Shown: positions 1 to 6,222 of the stretch, one piece after another
Layout: each line of letters starts with the position of its first letter
Position numbering within the stretch: position 1 is the stretch's first letter
DNA from: a virus
Reading direction: 5' to 3' (one strand)
Length of the DNA: 35,279 bases
IMG/VR virus record: IMGVR_UViG_3300031841_003125
Coordinates: 1 to 35,279 of that record
Translations under genes and position numbers: made by a program
Notes under the pieces: generated by a model
Database searches by the model: none
Told to the model about the DNA's origin: nothing
Seen by the model: only the letters and a program-made list of their open reading frames with translations

Positions 1-89
1 GGTATATTTATGATGGATTAGGGATAACTACTCTAGAAATAAAGAAAATAATTGAAGATAAGTACAAACAATCACAAAAGATGGGTTAG
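1..89 (+). CDS. C-terminal end of an unknown gene, cut by the window edge
   Basis: Reading from base 3, the frame stays open for 28 codons and stops with TAG at 87-89. The visible residues include YDGLGITTLEIKKIIEDKY, which looks helical and could be the end of a small DNA-binding or HTH protein, but there is too little to assign. If the right and left window ends are joined, the frame continues back about 16 codons to a stop without an ATG, so circular closure neither completes nor excludes the gene. Confidence 0.45.
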   Translation, partial: YIYDGLGITTLEIKKIIEDKYKQSQKMG

Positions 90-120
90 ACAACCTATAA
101 CTTAATAACTGGAGAGTGAC

Positions 121-465
121 ATGTTTAAAAAATTGTTCAAAAATAACCCCGACTACATCAGGAGTCAAGCGGAAGATTTAATCAGGTCCGAATTAGTTGA
201 TTATTACAACTTTGATTTACATAACTCAGGCCTGAAAAAAGCCCCAGCGAAAGTTTATGTGCGAGAGATTCTTAGGGAGTTGTTTGATAGTGAACACGTA
301 GCCAAGGCTTATAACTCCCTCTTAGAGAGTGAGATTATTGAAGATACTGTTTTAAGGTTGCTAGACGAGAAACTAAAAGAAAAAATAAATGAAAGGCTGG
401 ACGAAAGATTAATAGAAGATATTGTGCAAAGGATAAACAAAGTTCAGCTAACCCCCATTAACTAA
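121..465 (+). CDS. Hypothetical helical protein, 114 aa
   Basis: Starts at ATG after a GGAGAG ribosome-binding site 8 bases upstream. The protein is strongly charged and predicted mostly helical by eye, with a Leu/Glu/Lys/Arg-rich stretch in residues 75-105 (DEKLKEKINERLDERLIED) that could form a coiled coil. No catalytic motif or membrane segment is seen. It heads a run of small early genes (477, 670, 867) on the same strand. I do not recognise the family; a small early regulatory or scaffold-type role would be a guess. Confidence 0.75.
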   Translation: MFKKLFKNNPDYIRSQAEDLIRSELVDYYNFDLHNSGLKKAPAKVYVREILRELFDSEHVAKAYNSLLESEIIEDTVLRLLDEKLKEKINERLDERLIEDIVQRINKVQLTPIN

Positions 466-476
466 AGGAAAACAAT

Positions 477-650
477 ATGAACGATGAATTAAAGAAAAAA
501 GCAGAAAATGTATTTTATTTCTTAACTAAAGAGGCTGCAAGAAATAGCTTTGCTGAGTTTTTGGAGGGTTGTGGCTGCTCGCATGAGGATTGGCAGGAGA
601 TAAAAAAAGAGATAACAGCCAAAACCAATATTGAGTTTAAGTATCTTTAA
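477..650 (+). CDS. Hypothetical small protein, 57 aa
   Basis: ATG preceded by AAGGAAAA about 6 bases upstream; ends with TAA. The protein begins MNDELKKKAENVFYF, contains an acidic helical middle (FAEFLEGCGCSHEDWQEI) with a CGC pair, and ends in KYL. It sits 11 bases after the previous gene and 19 before the next, in the same operon. Small length and position fit a phage early accessory protein. Function unknown. Confidence 0.6.
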   Translation: MNDELKKKAENVFYFLTKEAARNSFAEFLEGCGCSHEDWQEIKKEITAKTNIEFKYL

Positions 651-669
651 CTAAATAGGAGATAAGAGA

Positions 670-861
670 ATGAATAATATTAGGCGAAAAGAGCTTGAGT
701 GGTATAAGGAGCATGGAAAGTATAAGGATAGAATTCACGCAAGGCATAAAGATAGTGAGTATGTAATTGGTGATTTTTCATGGAATAAGAAAAATCCAGA
801 AAGGCCTGAATATATAGAGGTTTATATGAAATCAGGCTTAAGGCCTTTAAAAGGAGAGTAA
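670..861 (+). CDS. Hypothetical small basic protein, 63 aa
   Basis: ATG follows AGGAGATAAGAGA, giving a good ribosome-binding site. The protein is rich in Lys, Arg and Tyr (for example WYKEHGKYKDRIHARHKDS) and ends in GLRPLKGE; the last codons themselves carry the AAGGAGAG ribosome-binding site for the next gene. No family recognised. The opposite-strand frame over this region has no ribosome-binding site and is a shadow. Confidence 0.6.
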   Translation: MNNIRRKELEWYKEHGKYKDRIHARHKDSEYVIGDFSWNKKNPERPEYIEVYMKSGLRPLKGE

Positions 862-866
862 TAACA

Positions 867-1091
867 ATGAAGATAGAAACGGTTGAAGGGTTGTATAATA
901 AAGGTTTTCGCACATTAAACGTTGTCGCAGCCGGAGAAGCAGAGGCTTTAGAGGGTAAAGTGGGGCAACTACAAAAAGAGAACGCAGAGTTTAGAGCGGT
1001 ATTGCAGTTTATAGCAGATATAGAGCAAGAAAGGTTAGATGAAGTTTCAGGTATGGCCGACACCGCTTTAGCCACAACTAAACGAGGGTAA
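867..1091 (+). CDS. Small coiled-coil phage protein, 74 aa
   Basis: Strong ribosome-binding site AAGGAGAG 9 bases before the ATG. The first 20 residues are followed by a heptad-like segment (residues 27-55, LEGKVGQLQKENAEFRAVL) and an Ala-rich end (MADTALATTKRG). The layout, a short N-terminus followed by a leucine-zipper-like helix, is common among unnamed phage early proteins located before replication genes. It may dimerise; its partner is unknown. Confidence 0.65.
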   Translation: MKIETVEGLYNKGFRTLNVVAAGEAEALEGKVGQLQKENAEFRAVLQFIADIEQERLDEVSGMADTALATTKRG

Positions 1092-1111
1092 TATGACCAA
1101 TAAAATAATAA

Positions 1112-1139
1112 TACACAACGAGTCAGACTAGTTTATAAT
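1112..1139 (+). promoter_or_regulatory. Candidate sigma70 promoter for the replication genes
   Basis: A perfect -10 box TATAAT (1134-1139) lies 16 bases after TACACA (1112-1117), a 4/6 match to the -35 consensus. Transcription would begin near 1146, just before the first base of the structured leader. The -10 is convincing; the -35 is weak. Confidence 0.5.
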
Positions 1140-1145
1140 ACGTGT

Positions 1146-1220
1146 ACGCGGATAGTCGGATTGCAACCCCGATGAAACAATCAACCCCTTATTGATTTTC
1201 CGCTAAACTTTCATAAGGGC
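1146..1220 (+). ncRNA. Candidate structured 5' leader RNA with pseudoknot
   Basis: In the 149-base gap before the replication gene four helices can form. P1 pairs GCGGA (1148-1152) with TCCGC (1199-1203). Inside it P2 pairs TCGG (1156-1159) with CCGA (1169-1172), plus a G-U at 1155/1173, and P3 pairs AATCAA (1179-1184) with TTGATT (1192-1197). The seven-base P3 loop (1185-1191) contains CCCTTA, which is complementary to TAAGGG at 1214-1219, giving a six-pair pseudoknot. The Shine-Dalgarno AAAGGAG (1228-1234) lies nine bases further on. A perfect -10 box ends at 1139, so the RNA would begin at P1. I do not recognise a known riboswitch class. All pairings were read by eye and no covariation could be tested. 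Confidence 0.45.
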
Positions 1221-1240
1221 TAATGCTAAAGGAGCGTTAA

Positions 1241-1753
1241 ATGATAGACCTAAAAACCTGCACAAGAGCCGATTTTATAGAGGCTTACGAAAACCTAGAA
1301 AACTCTCATAAGCACCTAGAAAGCGAAGTTCATTATCTTAACGAGCGCCTACAGGAATACGAAGGCATTCAAACTGACGGCGAAAAAGAAGCAGAGTTTC
1401 AAAAATTCTGGGCGATGTACGAAAAGAAAGGAAATCTCAAAACTACCCGAACTAGATGGAACAAGTTAAGCAATAAGAAAAAGAAGTTAATATTCGACCA
1501 CCTACCCAAGTACGTTAAATCAACCTACAAAGATGCTAGATACCCATCAAGAAAAAATGCGGAAGTCTATATCAGTAAGGAAGCATGGCTTGATGAGATA
1601 ATCGAGAATAAAGACTATCAGAAGTTTTCACCACAGCCAACAGTGGGAAGCGCATCATTTAAGCCAAGCCCTATAAAAAATAGAAGCAAGGAGCTAGACA
1701 GGCTTAGAGAGCAGAGTAAATCGGTCAACATTAAAGAGAGGTTAGGATTATGA
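1241..1753 (+). CDS. Replication initiation (O-like) protein, C-terminal-domain type
   Basis: Starts at ATG 7 bases after AAAGGAGCG. Residues 20-45 form a short coiled coil (ENLENSHKHLESEVHYLNERL). Residues 50-120 match the domain seen at the C-terminus of phage replication initiators and phage helix-turn-helix proteins: an FW..Y.KK block (FQKFWAMYEKKG), a W.KL..KKK segment, and a closing pattern of Tyr/Lys followed by YISKEAWLDEI that resembles the usual P..WL..E.W.DE signature. The winged-helix N-terminal DNA-binding half of a full O protein is replaced by the coiled coil, so origin recognition may be done by another protein. No helicase loader is visible next to it. The gene is preceded by the structured leader at 1146-1220. 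Confidence 0.6.
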   Translation: MIDLKTCTRADFIEAYENLENSHKHLESEVHYLNERLQEYEGIQTDGEKEAEFQKFWAMYEKKGNLKTTRTRWNKLSNKKKKLIFDHLPKYVKSTYKDARYPSRKNAEVYISKEAWLDEIIENKDYQKFSPQPTVGSASFKPSPIKNRSKELDRLREQSKSVNIKERLGL

Positions 1754-1833
1754 GTAACAATAACTGGATAGATGTGAATCGCTGTAGATTGTGCAGCGAA
1801 GTTAATCAAAACACCACCAAAGCAAAAGGATAG
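1750..1833 (+). CDS. Possible micropeptide, 27 aa
   Basis: ATG overlaps the stop of the replication gene (ATGA), the coupling style used throughout this genome. The peptide contains CRLC (residues 12-15), a single CxxC pair, and stops with TAG just before the next ATG. It is too short to assign and may only serve translational coupling. Confidence 0.35.
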   Translation: MSNNNWIDVNRCRLCSEVNQNTTKAKG

Positions 1834-1836
1834 TGA

Positions 1837-2004
1837 ATGACCCCAGAACAAGCCAAAGAAGCCCAACGCTGGAGTTATCTACTTAAAGGTATATCGTGGC
1901 AGCACCAGCAAGACTGGAGAGCCACCATACTACGCGAGCAAGGCAGAGAGGCGGCTGAGTTGTTTGACAGAAGGGTTAGATATGTTAATAGGAGTGAATT
2001 GTGA
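1837..2004 (+). CDS. Hypothetical protein, 55 aa
   Basis: ATG three bases after the previous stop; ends TGA overlapping the GTG start of the methyltransferase-like gene. The protein (MTPEQAKEAQRWSYLL followed by an Arg-rich helix REQGREAAELFDRRVRYVN) is helical and resembles unnamed small proteins commonly found in phage early regions. No motif gives a function. Overlap suggests coupled translation with the methyltransferase-like protein. Confidence 0.55.
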   Translation: MTPEQAKEAQRWSYLLKGISWQHQQDWRATILREQGREAAELFDRRVRYVNRSEL

Positions 2005-2606
2005 AGGTTCTACTTGCTTGCGAAGAAAGCCAGGCTGTATGCAAAGAGTTTAGAAAGTTAGGTCATGATGCATTCAGTGCTGATATTCAAGAGTGCTCAG
2101 GCGGCCATCCTGAATGGCACATCCAGGGTGACGTTTTGGAGATTTTAAATGACGATTGGGATATGATGATAGCCTTCCCTCCCTGTACAGATTTAGCCGT
2201 TAGTGGTGCGGCGTGGTTCGAGGAAAAAATAAAGGACGGCAGGCAGGCAAATAGCAGAGAATTCTTTATGAAAATGATCAACGCCCCAATTAAAAGAATA
2301 GCCGTTGAAAATCCTATAGGAATAATGAGCAACTATTACCGGAAACCAGATCAAATAATACACCCTTTCTATTTTGGCGACCCAGAGCCAAAGGCAACTT
2401 GCTTATGGTTGAAAAACCTACCAAAACTTCAACACTTTCCGCAAAATGATCTTTTTAATAAAAAAACATGGGTCGAGCCTGAATATGTAATCTCAAGTTC
2501 TGGGAAAAAATACAGCAGGATTCACTGGCTAGGTGGCGGTAGCGGAAAAGAAAGGTCAAAATTCTATCCAGGGATAAGCAAAGCGATGGCTAATCAATGG
2601 GGTTAA
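2001..2606 (+). CDS. Minimal DNA cytosine-C5-methyltransferase-like protein
   Basis: GTG start overlaps the preceding stop (GTGA) and gives MKVLLACEESQ, the start shared by a phage family usually annotated as DNA cytosine methyltransferase. Visible motifs are an N-terminal nucleotide-binding strand (VLLACEESQ), GGHPEWHIQGDV, the catalytic-type FPPCTDLAVSG with Cys62 (motif IV, PCT instead of the usual PCQ), and ENPIG at residues 103-107 (motif VI, ENP rather than ENV). At 201 residues it lacks the target-recognition domain and motifs IX-X region of full enzymes (typically above 300 residues). It could methylate phage DNA to escape restriction, act on a nucleotide or partner-bound DNA, or be inactive. 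No restriction endonuclease is nearby. Confidence 0.75.
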   Translation: MKVLLACEESQAVCKEFRKLGHDAFSADIQECSGGHPEWHIQGDVLEILNDDWDMMIAFPPCTDLAVSGAAWFEEKIKDGRQANSREFFMKMINAPIKRIAVENPIGIMSNYYRKPDQIIHPFYFGDPEPKATCLWLKNLPKLQHFPQNDLFNKKTWVEPEYVISSSGKKYSRIHWLGGGSGKERSKFYPGISKAMANQWG

Positions 2607-2607
2607 C

Positions 2608-2808
2608 TCACTCACCTAAAGCTATAAGCTCGCTAGGCTTCATATTGCAAAGCTTTGCATATTTAACAATAGTTGATAGCTTTGGGTCTTTGGAGCGACA
2701 TTGCTGGCTAACTGTATTAGGTGCCAAGTTAAGCTTTTTAGCTATCTCTTTTTGACTAAATCCAGACAGCACTAACGCTTTGTATAGAATGTTTAAATCT
2801 TCGTTCAT
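2608..2808 (-). CDS. Cro/CI-type HTH repressor, 66 aa
   Basis: The only convincing - strand gene. Residues 8-55 hold a lambda-repressor-like helix-turn-helix: FSQKEIAKKLNLAPNTVSQ is the scaffold/recognition helix pair, followed by STIVKYAKLCNMKPSELIAL, the usual C-terminal helices of XRE-family domains. There is no C-terminal peptidase domain, so it would act as a Cro-sized repressor without RecA-dependent self-cleavage. It is transcribed away from the recombination operon, and the 79 bases between them hold divergent promoters and an operator candidate. It probably represses the rightward operon and perhaps itself. Start at 2808 (ATG) lacks a clear Shine-Dalgarno. Confidence 0.85.
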   Translation of the reverse strand: MNEDLNILYKALVLSGFSQKEIAKKLNLAPNTVSQQCRSKDPKLSTIVKYAKLCNMKPSELIALGE

Positions 2809-2825
2809 TTATTTAATAAAATCCG

Positions 2826-2854
2826 TTGCAATAGATATGAAAGTCTATTATACT
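2826..2854 (+). promoter_or_regulatory. Rightward early promoter for the recombination operon
   Basis: TTGCAA (2826-2831), 17 bases, TATACT (2849-2854): a near-consensus sigma70 promoter. It points to the gene at 2888, leaving a leader of about 27 bases containing AAGGAAT as ribosome-binding site. Confidence 0.7.
2830..2849. promoter_or_regulatory. Operator candidate (inverted repeat)
   Basis: AATAGA (2830-2835) and TCTATT (2844-2849) are perfect reverse complements separated by eight bases. The repeat sits between the -35 and -10 of the rightward promoter and downstream of the leftward one, a position where a dimer of the adjacent HTH protein would block both. Confidence 0.5.
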
Positions 2855-2875
2855 AGATTCATCAGATAAAGTTAA
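2847..2875 (-). promoter_or_regulatory. Leftward promoter for the HTH repressor
   Basis: On the - strand TATAAT (complement of 2847-2852) is preceded at 17 bases by TTAACT (complement of 2870-2875). The -10 overlaps the -10 of the rightward promoter, so the two cannot be occupied together. This is a mutually exclusive divergent switch. Confidence 0.5.
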
Positions 2876-2887
2876 GGAATAAATTAA

Positions 2888-3265
2888 ATGAGTCAATTAA
2901 CATTTTTCGAGCAGTACGTGGAATCAGTATTCGGCCTTGAAGATGTAACGTACATCTCAGACGAGCAAGCGTTATCAAATCTAGGCTTTATGCAAGTCAA
3001 TCACCCTGATGAGTATCAAGAGATAATCGACCAAGTAAACGCTAGCTACGAGCCTCCAGAGGGTAAAGACAATGACCTTGACGAACTAACCGATGCTATC
3101 ACTAATAGAAACCCAATGAAATTTGTTATGGAATTAGAGCGATTGATGATAGTCGAGTTCAAAGCTTATATTGATGAAGTTCAGCAAGAAATCGCATACA
3201 AGAGTGCAAATCCAGAGCGTGACGGCTCTTATGAGACTAAGCAAGCAAGGGAGATGGTGTTATGA
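2888..3265 (+). CDS. Hypothetical acidic protein, 125 aa
   Basis: First gene of the rightward operon; AAGGAAT ribosome-binding site 9 bases before the ATG. The protein is acidic and helical (SQLTFFEQYVESVFGLEDV, DELTDAITNRNPMKFVMELERLM). No motif recognised. It ends in an ATGA overlap with the next gene. As the first product made when the repressor is released it could be an early host-takeover or recombination accessory protein, but the sequence gives no direct evidence. Confidence 0.7.
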   Translation: MSQLTFFEQYVESVFGLEDVTYISDEQALSNLGFMQVNHPDEYQEIIDQVNASYEPPEGKDNDLDELTDAITNRNPMKFVMELERLMIVEFKAYIDEVQQEIAYKSANPERDGSYETKQAREMVL

Positions 3266-3633
3266 GGGAGGTAAGGATTAGAGATTGGAGTTGTGACAGT
3301 CGAAACATGGTTATAGTTCAATATTTAAAGAAAACATTAAAAACAAACGGAGATAGAAAATTGAAAAATAAATTACCCGAAATTAAAAATGAAATAGTGA
3401 TTCGCGATGACTTCCCAAACAAGCAGTGTTTATCCGCCAGCGTGGCCACACAAAGAGCTTTAGACTGGTTTGTTAACGAAGCCTCAAAGTTTGAGAATAA
3501 AAGCTGCCTTTTTTCGATCTTGCAAGAAAAAATTAAGGATAAGCAGCTTCCAAATGAAATCAATGTGGTTATCTCTAGTTGTTACGACGTTCAAGAAGTT
3601 AAGGCGTATTTAGAGACCCCTGTTTTTAAATGA
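3262..3633 (+). CDS. Hypothetical protein, 123 aa
   Basis: ATG overlaps the preceding TGA (ATGA), and its own stop overlaps the next ATG. N-terminus VRIRDWSCDSRNMVIVQYLKK is basic; the middle has VATQRALDWFVNEASKFENK and the end VVISSCYDVQEVKAYLETPV, a possible small alpha/beta fold. Two Cys in the N-terminal half (SCDS, NKQC) are not arranged as a zinc site. Not recognised. Confidence 0.65.
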   Translation: MREVRIRDWSCDSRNMVIVQYLKKTLKTNGDRKLKNKLPEIKNEIVIRDDFPNKQCLSASVATQRALDWFVNEASKFENKSCLFSILQEKIKDKQLPNEINVVISSCYDVQEVKAYLETPVFK

Positions 3634-3746
3634 AACTAACAACTAAAGAAAAAATATACAAGATTCTAGGTATTCTAGTTATTCTTATGGTGGGCGCATC
3701 AGCTCCGGACGTTGTAGACAATATTTTATTAGGGTGGGGATTATGA
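3630..3746 (+). CDS. Single-pass membrane micropeptide, 38 aa
   Basis: Overlaps both neighbours by ATGA. After a basic start (KLTTKEKIYK) residues 12-24 (ILGILVILMVGAS) form one hydrophobic segment, followed by PDVVDNILLGW. It may be a small inner-membrane protein or a coupling ORF placed before the annealing protein. The tight double overlap supports translation. Confidence 0.5.
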   Translation: MKLTTKEKIYKILGILVILMVGASAPDVVDNILLGWGL

Positions 3747-4480
3747 ACAATAAAAACATGAAGCTCTGGAATTCGGTAAGCAAGACAGACACCAAATACG
3801 TTAAAGATGGCGTTAAAGGCATGTCTTCAATAGATACCCAGTACTATATCCAAGAAGCTACAAAAATGTTTGGACCTGTTGGTATTGGGTGGGGGTATGA
3901 AGTTTTGAAAGAATACATCACGGAAGGTGCAACAATGGCCGGAAATCTAGAGCAAAAAAACGGACCTTTCCAAGATTACAAAGTATCTCAAATGACTGTA
4001 AAGATTAAATTCTGGTACAAACTGGACGGAGAAAAAGGTGAGTTGATTCAATACGGTCATACGCCATTAGTGATGAAAACTAAGTGGGGGCCGTCCTTGG
4101 ACGATGATCCAGAAAAGAAATCGCTATCAGATGCAATAAAAAAATCTCTTACAATGCTTGGTTTTTGTGCTGACGTGTTTCTCGGCAAATTCGAAGATGT
4201 TAGCTACCTAAATGAATTGCGCCAAGATGAAGAAGAGGCCGCAAAAAAAGAGCGAGAAGAAAAGCTAAAGACTGTAAACAATGAAATCAACAAAATCGTC
4301 AAAGATGCGGAGCTTAACTATCAAGCTTGTACAACACAACCAGCAATAAACGGGATGTGTAAAACAGATGTAAGTGACATCAACCGATTATGCAAAAAAA
4401 TAAACAAAGACCCCGCGCCAGCACTAGAGGCGCTTAAACTAACAGTTCAAAAAAGAAGGGAAGAGATTAAAAATGTCTAA
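3743..4480 (+). CDS. Single-strand annealing protein, Rad52-like family candidate
   Basis: I take the ATG at 3743, which overlaps the previous stop and sits just after GGTGGGGA, rather than the GTG at 3734. The N-terminus (KLWNSVSKTDTKYVKDG) followed by SSIDTQYYIQEATKMFGPVG and GWGYEV matches a family of phage proteins in recombination modules that, from memory, are placed with Rad52/Sak-type annealing proteins. The WGPSLDDDPEKKSLSDAIKKSL segment and LGFCADVFLG follow, as in that family. C-terminal 60 residues are charged and helical. Neighbours (coiled-coil protein, SSB-like protein, NinG) fit a homologous-recombination operon that would anneal phage ends or recombine with other phages. No partner exonuclease is visible. 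RecT/Erf-type alternatives are less likely from the sequence. Confidence 0.65.
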   Translation: MNNKNMKLWNSVSKTDTKYVKDGVKGMSSIDTQYYIQEATKMFGPVGIGWGYEVLKEYITEGATMAGNLEQKNGPFQDYKVSQMTVKIKFWYKLDGEKGELIQYGHTPLVMKTKWGPSLDDDPEKKSLSDAIKKSLTMLGFCADVFLGKFEDVSYLNELRQDEEEAAKKEREEKLKTVNNEINKIVKDAELNYQACTTQPAINGMCKTDVSDINRLCKKINKDPAPALEALKLTVQKRREEIKNV

Positions 4481-5459
4481 AATAAAAGAGTACGATCCAA
4501 TTGAGGCGGGCTTGTCAGAGCTAGCAAGAAAATATTCAGTTGTTCACGATGTTACAACCAAAGAAGGTTACGAGCAGTGCAAGAAAGACGCCAGAGAAGT
4601 TGGCAAGTATCGAATCTCGCTAGAGGCCGTCAGAAAAGAGATCAAAGGCCCAGCCCTTGAGCGCTGCAAAGATATTGACGCAGAAGCTAAAAGAATACAA
4701 GCCGAAATAGCCAAAATTGAAGAGCCTCTTAAAGAAGCTTACAAGGCTATTGACGAAAAAAAGAAAATAGCCGAACAAGAACGAATTGATAAAATAGAAA
4801 GCAAGATCGAGGATATTAAAAGCTATGTCGATCGGTCGTATTCGGCTAACTCTAATGATCTTTCTGTTTTTATCGAAATTGTTGATTCTATTGATTGCAC
4901 TGAGGGATTTTACGAGTTCACCAAGCAAGCATTGATTGCCAGGAATGAAACGCTTGAGCATTTAAACCGAGCACTAAAGCAAGTCATTCAAAAAGAAAAT
5001 GACGATAAGAGGCGAGCGGAAGAGCAAGCCGAACTTGAGGAGTTGCGAAAAATAAAGGCTGAGCAGGAAGAAAAAGAGCGTCAGTTAGAAAATGAAAGGC
5101 GTGAAATTGAGCACCAAAAAGAGCTTGCAGAGCAGGCCAAACAAGCTGAGTTAGATAAAATCGAAGCCGAAAAGCGCGCACAAGAGGCCGCCAAGCAAGC
5201 CGAAATCGACAAGAAGCTAGCCGAGGAAGCTGCGGCAGAAAAAGCCAAGCAGGCCGAGATTGAAAGGCAAGAGCGGGAAAAGCAAGCCGAAATCGAAGCG
5301 AAAAGAAAGCTTGAGGAAAACAAAAGGCACGTTGCCAAGATTTGCGGTCAAGCTAAAAAGTCTCTAATGAAAATTGACGGAGTGGACGAGTCTCTAGCAA
5401 AAGCAATAGTTCAAGCTATCGCAAAAAAAGAAATAGCAAACGTAACAGTTAACTATTAA
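4473..5459 (+). CDS. Coiled-coil recombination accessory protein, 328 aa
   Basis: Starts within the end of the annealing-protein gene (8-base overlap). Residues 1-110 form a helical domain (SELARKYSVVHDVTTKEGYEQC, then VRKEIKGPALERCKDIDAEAK) typical of the DUF1351-like proteins found beside phage annealing proteins. Residues 165-290 are a long Ala/Glu/Lys/Gln coiled coil with near-repeats of AKQAEID/EEAAAEKAKQAEIE. The last 35 residues (KIDGVDESLAKAIVQAIA) look like a small helix-hairpin-helix and are conserved in comparable proteins. Probable role: DNA-bound partner of the annealing protein. This assignment is by neighbourhood and general resemblance. The - strand frames over it are shadows of its biased codons. 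Confidence 0.7.
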   Translation: MSKIKEYDPIEAGLSELARKYSVVHDVTTKEGYEQCKKDAREVGKYRISLEAVRKEIKGPALERCKDIDAEAKRIQAEIAKIEEPLKEAYKAIDEKKKIAEQERIDKIESKIEDIKSYVDRSYSANSNDLSVFIEIVDSIDCTEGFYEFTKQALIARNETLEHLNRALKQVIQKENDDKRRAEEQAELEELRKIKAEQEEKERQLENERREIEHQKELAEQAKQAELDKIEAEKRAQEAAKQAEIDKKLAEEAAAEKAKQAEIERQEREKQAEIEAKRKLEENKRHVAKICGQAKKSLMKIDGVDESLAKAIVQAIAKKEIANVTVNY

Positions 5460-5477
5460 CCACAAAAGGGTAATTAA

Positions 5478-5795
5478 ATGAAATACGGTGTAAATCTTAA
5501 AATAGACGTTTCAAAAATTGAAAAAGGCAGGCTGTTCAAAGGCAAAAAAGGTACTTACTTGGATGCTCAAGTATTTATCGATGTTGATAATGTTGGTGAA
5601 TTCGGCGATAACGGAATGATAGTCCAGCAAATAAATAAAGAAGAACGCCAAAACGGTGTAAAAGGCCAGATATTGGGTAATGCTACAGTGTTCTGGAAGG
5701 GTGAGAGCGACAACAATCAATCAAGCTCGCAAACGACAAGCCAACCTCAAGCTCAGCAATTTGATAATGAATTTGACGATGATATACCCTTTTAA
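5478..5795 (+). CDS. SSB-like single-stranded DNA-binding protein
   Basis: 105 residues starting after AAAAGGGTAATTAA. The N-terminal 80 residues are beta-rich (VNLKIDVSKIEKGRLF, TYLDAQVFIDVDNVGEF) as expected for an OB fold, followed by a Ser/Gln-rich linker (SSSQTTSQPQAQQ) and an acidic tip ending D-D-D-I-P-F. That tip is the hallmark by which bacterial and phage SSBs recruit host repair proteins. Shorter than bacterial SSB (about 170 residues). Next to the annealing protein it would coat single strands before annealing. Confidence 0.8.
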   Translation: MKYGVNLKIDVSKIEKGRLFKGKKGTYLDAQVFIDVDNVGEFGDNGMIVQQINKEERQNGVKGQILGNATVFWKGESDNNQSSSQTTSQPQAQQFDNEFDDDIPF

Positions 5796-5811
5796 CCATA
5801 AGGAATAGATG
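5794..5811 (+). repeat. Start cassette, copy 1 (partial)
   Basis: AACCATAAGGAA followed directly by TAG-ATG. It shares its first 12 bases with copies 2 and 3 but lacks the GTAACGAGAA part. Confidence 0.6.
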
Positions 5812-6030
5812 ATGAATGAAATAATTATATATGTCTTAGTTCTTACAACCAACACTAAAACATTACCTACAAGCAACATATTTGAGCAAGCAGAGGTGTG
5901 CAATGCCTATGCGAATTATAGGAATATAAAAAGTAGCTATAGTAATTTTGATACTGATCAGGGTTATAAGTTTTCATGCCTCAAGGTGAAAGTGCCGGTA
6001 GTCAACCATAAGGAAGGTAACGAGAAATGA
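5809..6030 (+). CDS. Possible secreted small protein, 73 aa
   Basis: Two ATGs in a row (5809, 5812) after AAGGAATAG. The first 12 residues (NEIIIYVLVLTT) are hydrophobic, like a weak signal or membrane anchor, and two later Cys (residues 31 and 58) could form a disulfide. The C-terminus ...HKEGNEK is encoded by the repeated start cassette of the next gene rather than by ordinary coding sequence. No function recognised. Confidence 0.55.
   Translation: MMNEIIIYVLVLTTNTKTLPTSNIFEQAEVCNAYANYRNIKSSYSNFDTDQGYKFSCLKVKVPVVNHKEGNEK
6003..6030 (+). repeat. Start cassette, copy 2 (full)
   Basis: CAACCATAAGGAAGGTAACG followed by AGAAATGA. It holds the stop of one gene and the ATG of the next and also encodes the EGNEK tail of the upstream protein. 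Confidence 0.75.
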
Positions 6031-6203
6031 GTAAGAAAAAAGAAAGAGTTACGAAATTAATTGCGCTAGACACAATGATAAGGCATCAAAAAAGGTCTAA
6101 GGCTGGCAATGCTACTTTTGATAAAGGACAGCTAGATGCTGCGCTGCAAGTTATAGGTGAAGTTCTAAAACTGGACCATATTACTTGCGGCGACCAACCA
6201 TAA
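6027..6203 (+). CDS. Hypothetical basic protein, 58 aa
   Basis: ATG in the second start cassette, stop inside the third. The protein (SKKKERVTKLIALDTM, then HQKRSKAGNATFDKGQ and LDAALQVIGEVLKL) has a basic N-terminus and an amphipathic C-terminal helix. Length and charge would allow nucleic-acid binding, but no motif is recognised. Confidence 0.6.
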   Translation: MSKKKERVTKLIALDTMIRHQKRSKAGNATFDKGQLDAALQVIGEVLKLDHITCGDQP

Positions 6204-6222
6204 GGAATGTAACGAAAAATGA
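6195..6222 (+). repeat. Start cassette, copy 3 (full)
   Basis: CAACCATAAGGAATGTAACG followed by AAAAATGA. Differs from copy 2 at only a few positions; here the upstream gene stops early inside it (TAA 6201-6203). Confidence 0.75.

Noticed and set aside
680-1075. 131-residue frame on the - strand
   Set aside because: Antisense to two well-formed + strand genes with ribosome-binding sites, Ser/Leu-rich composition of a shadow frame, and no start signal.
1093-1155. Open frame MTNKIIIHNESD, then TAG, then FIIRVRG, a possible readthrough gene
   Set aside because: The extension beyond TAG is only seven residues and the frame overlaps the promoter of the structured leader; probably non-coding or a small gene remnant.
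4984-5338. Two - strand frames over the coiled-coil gene
   Set aside because: Complement of the Glu/Lys/Ala-rich codons gives Phe/Ser/Cys/Leu-rich shadows; no initiation signals.
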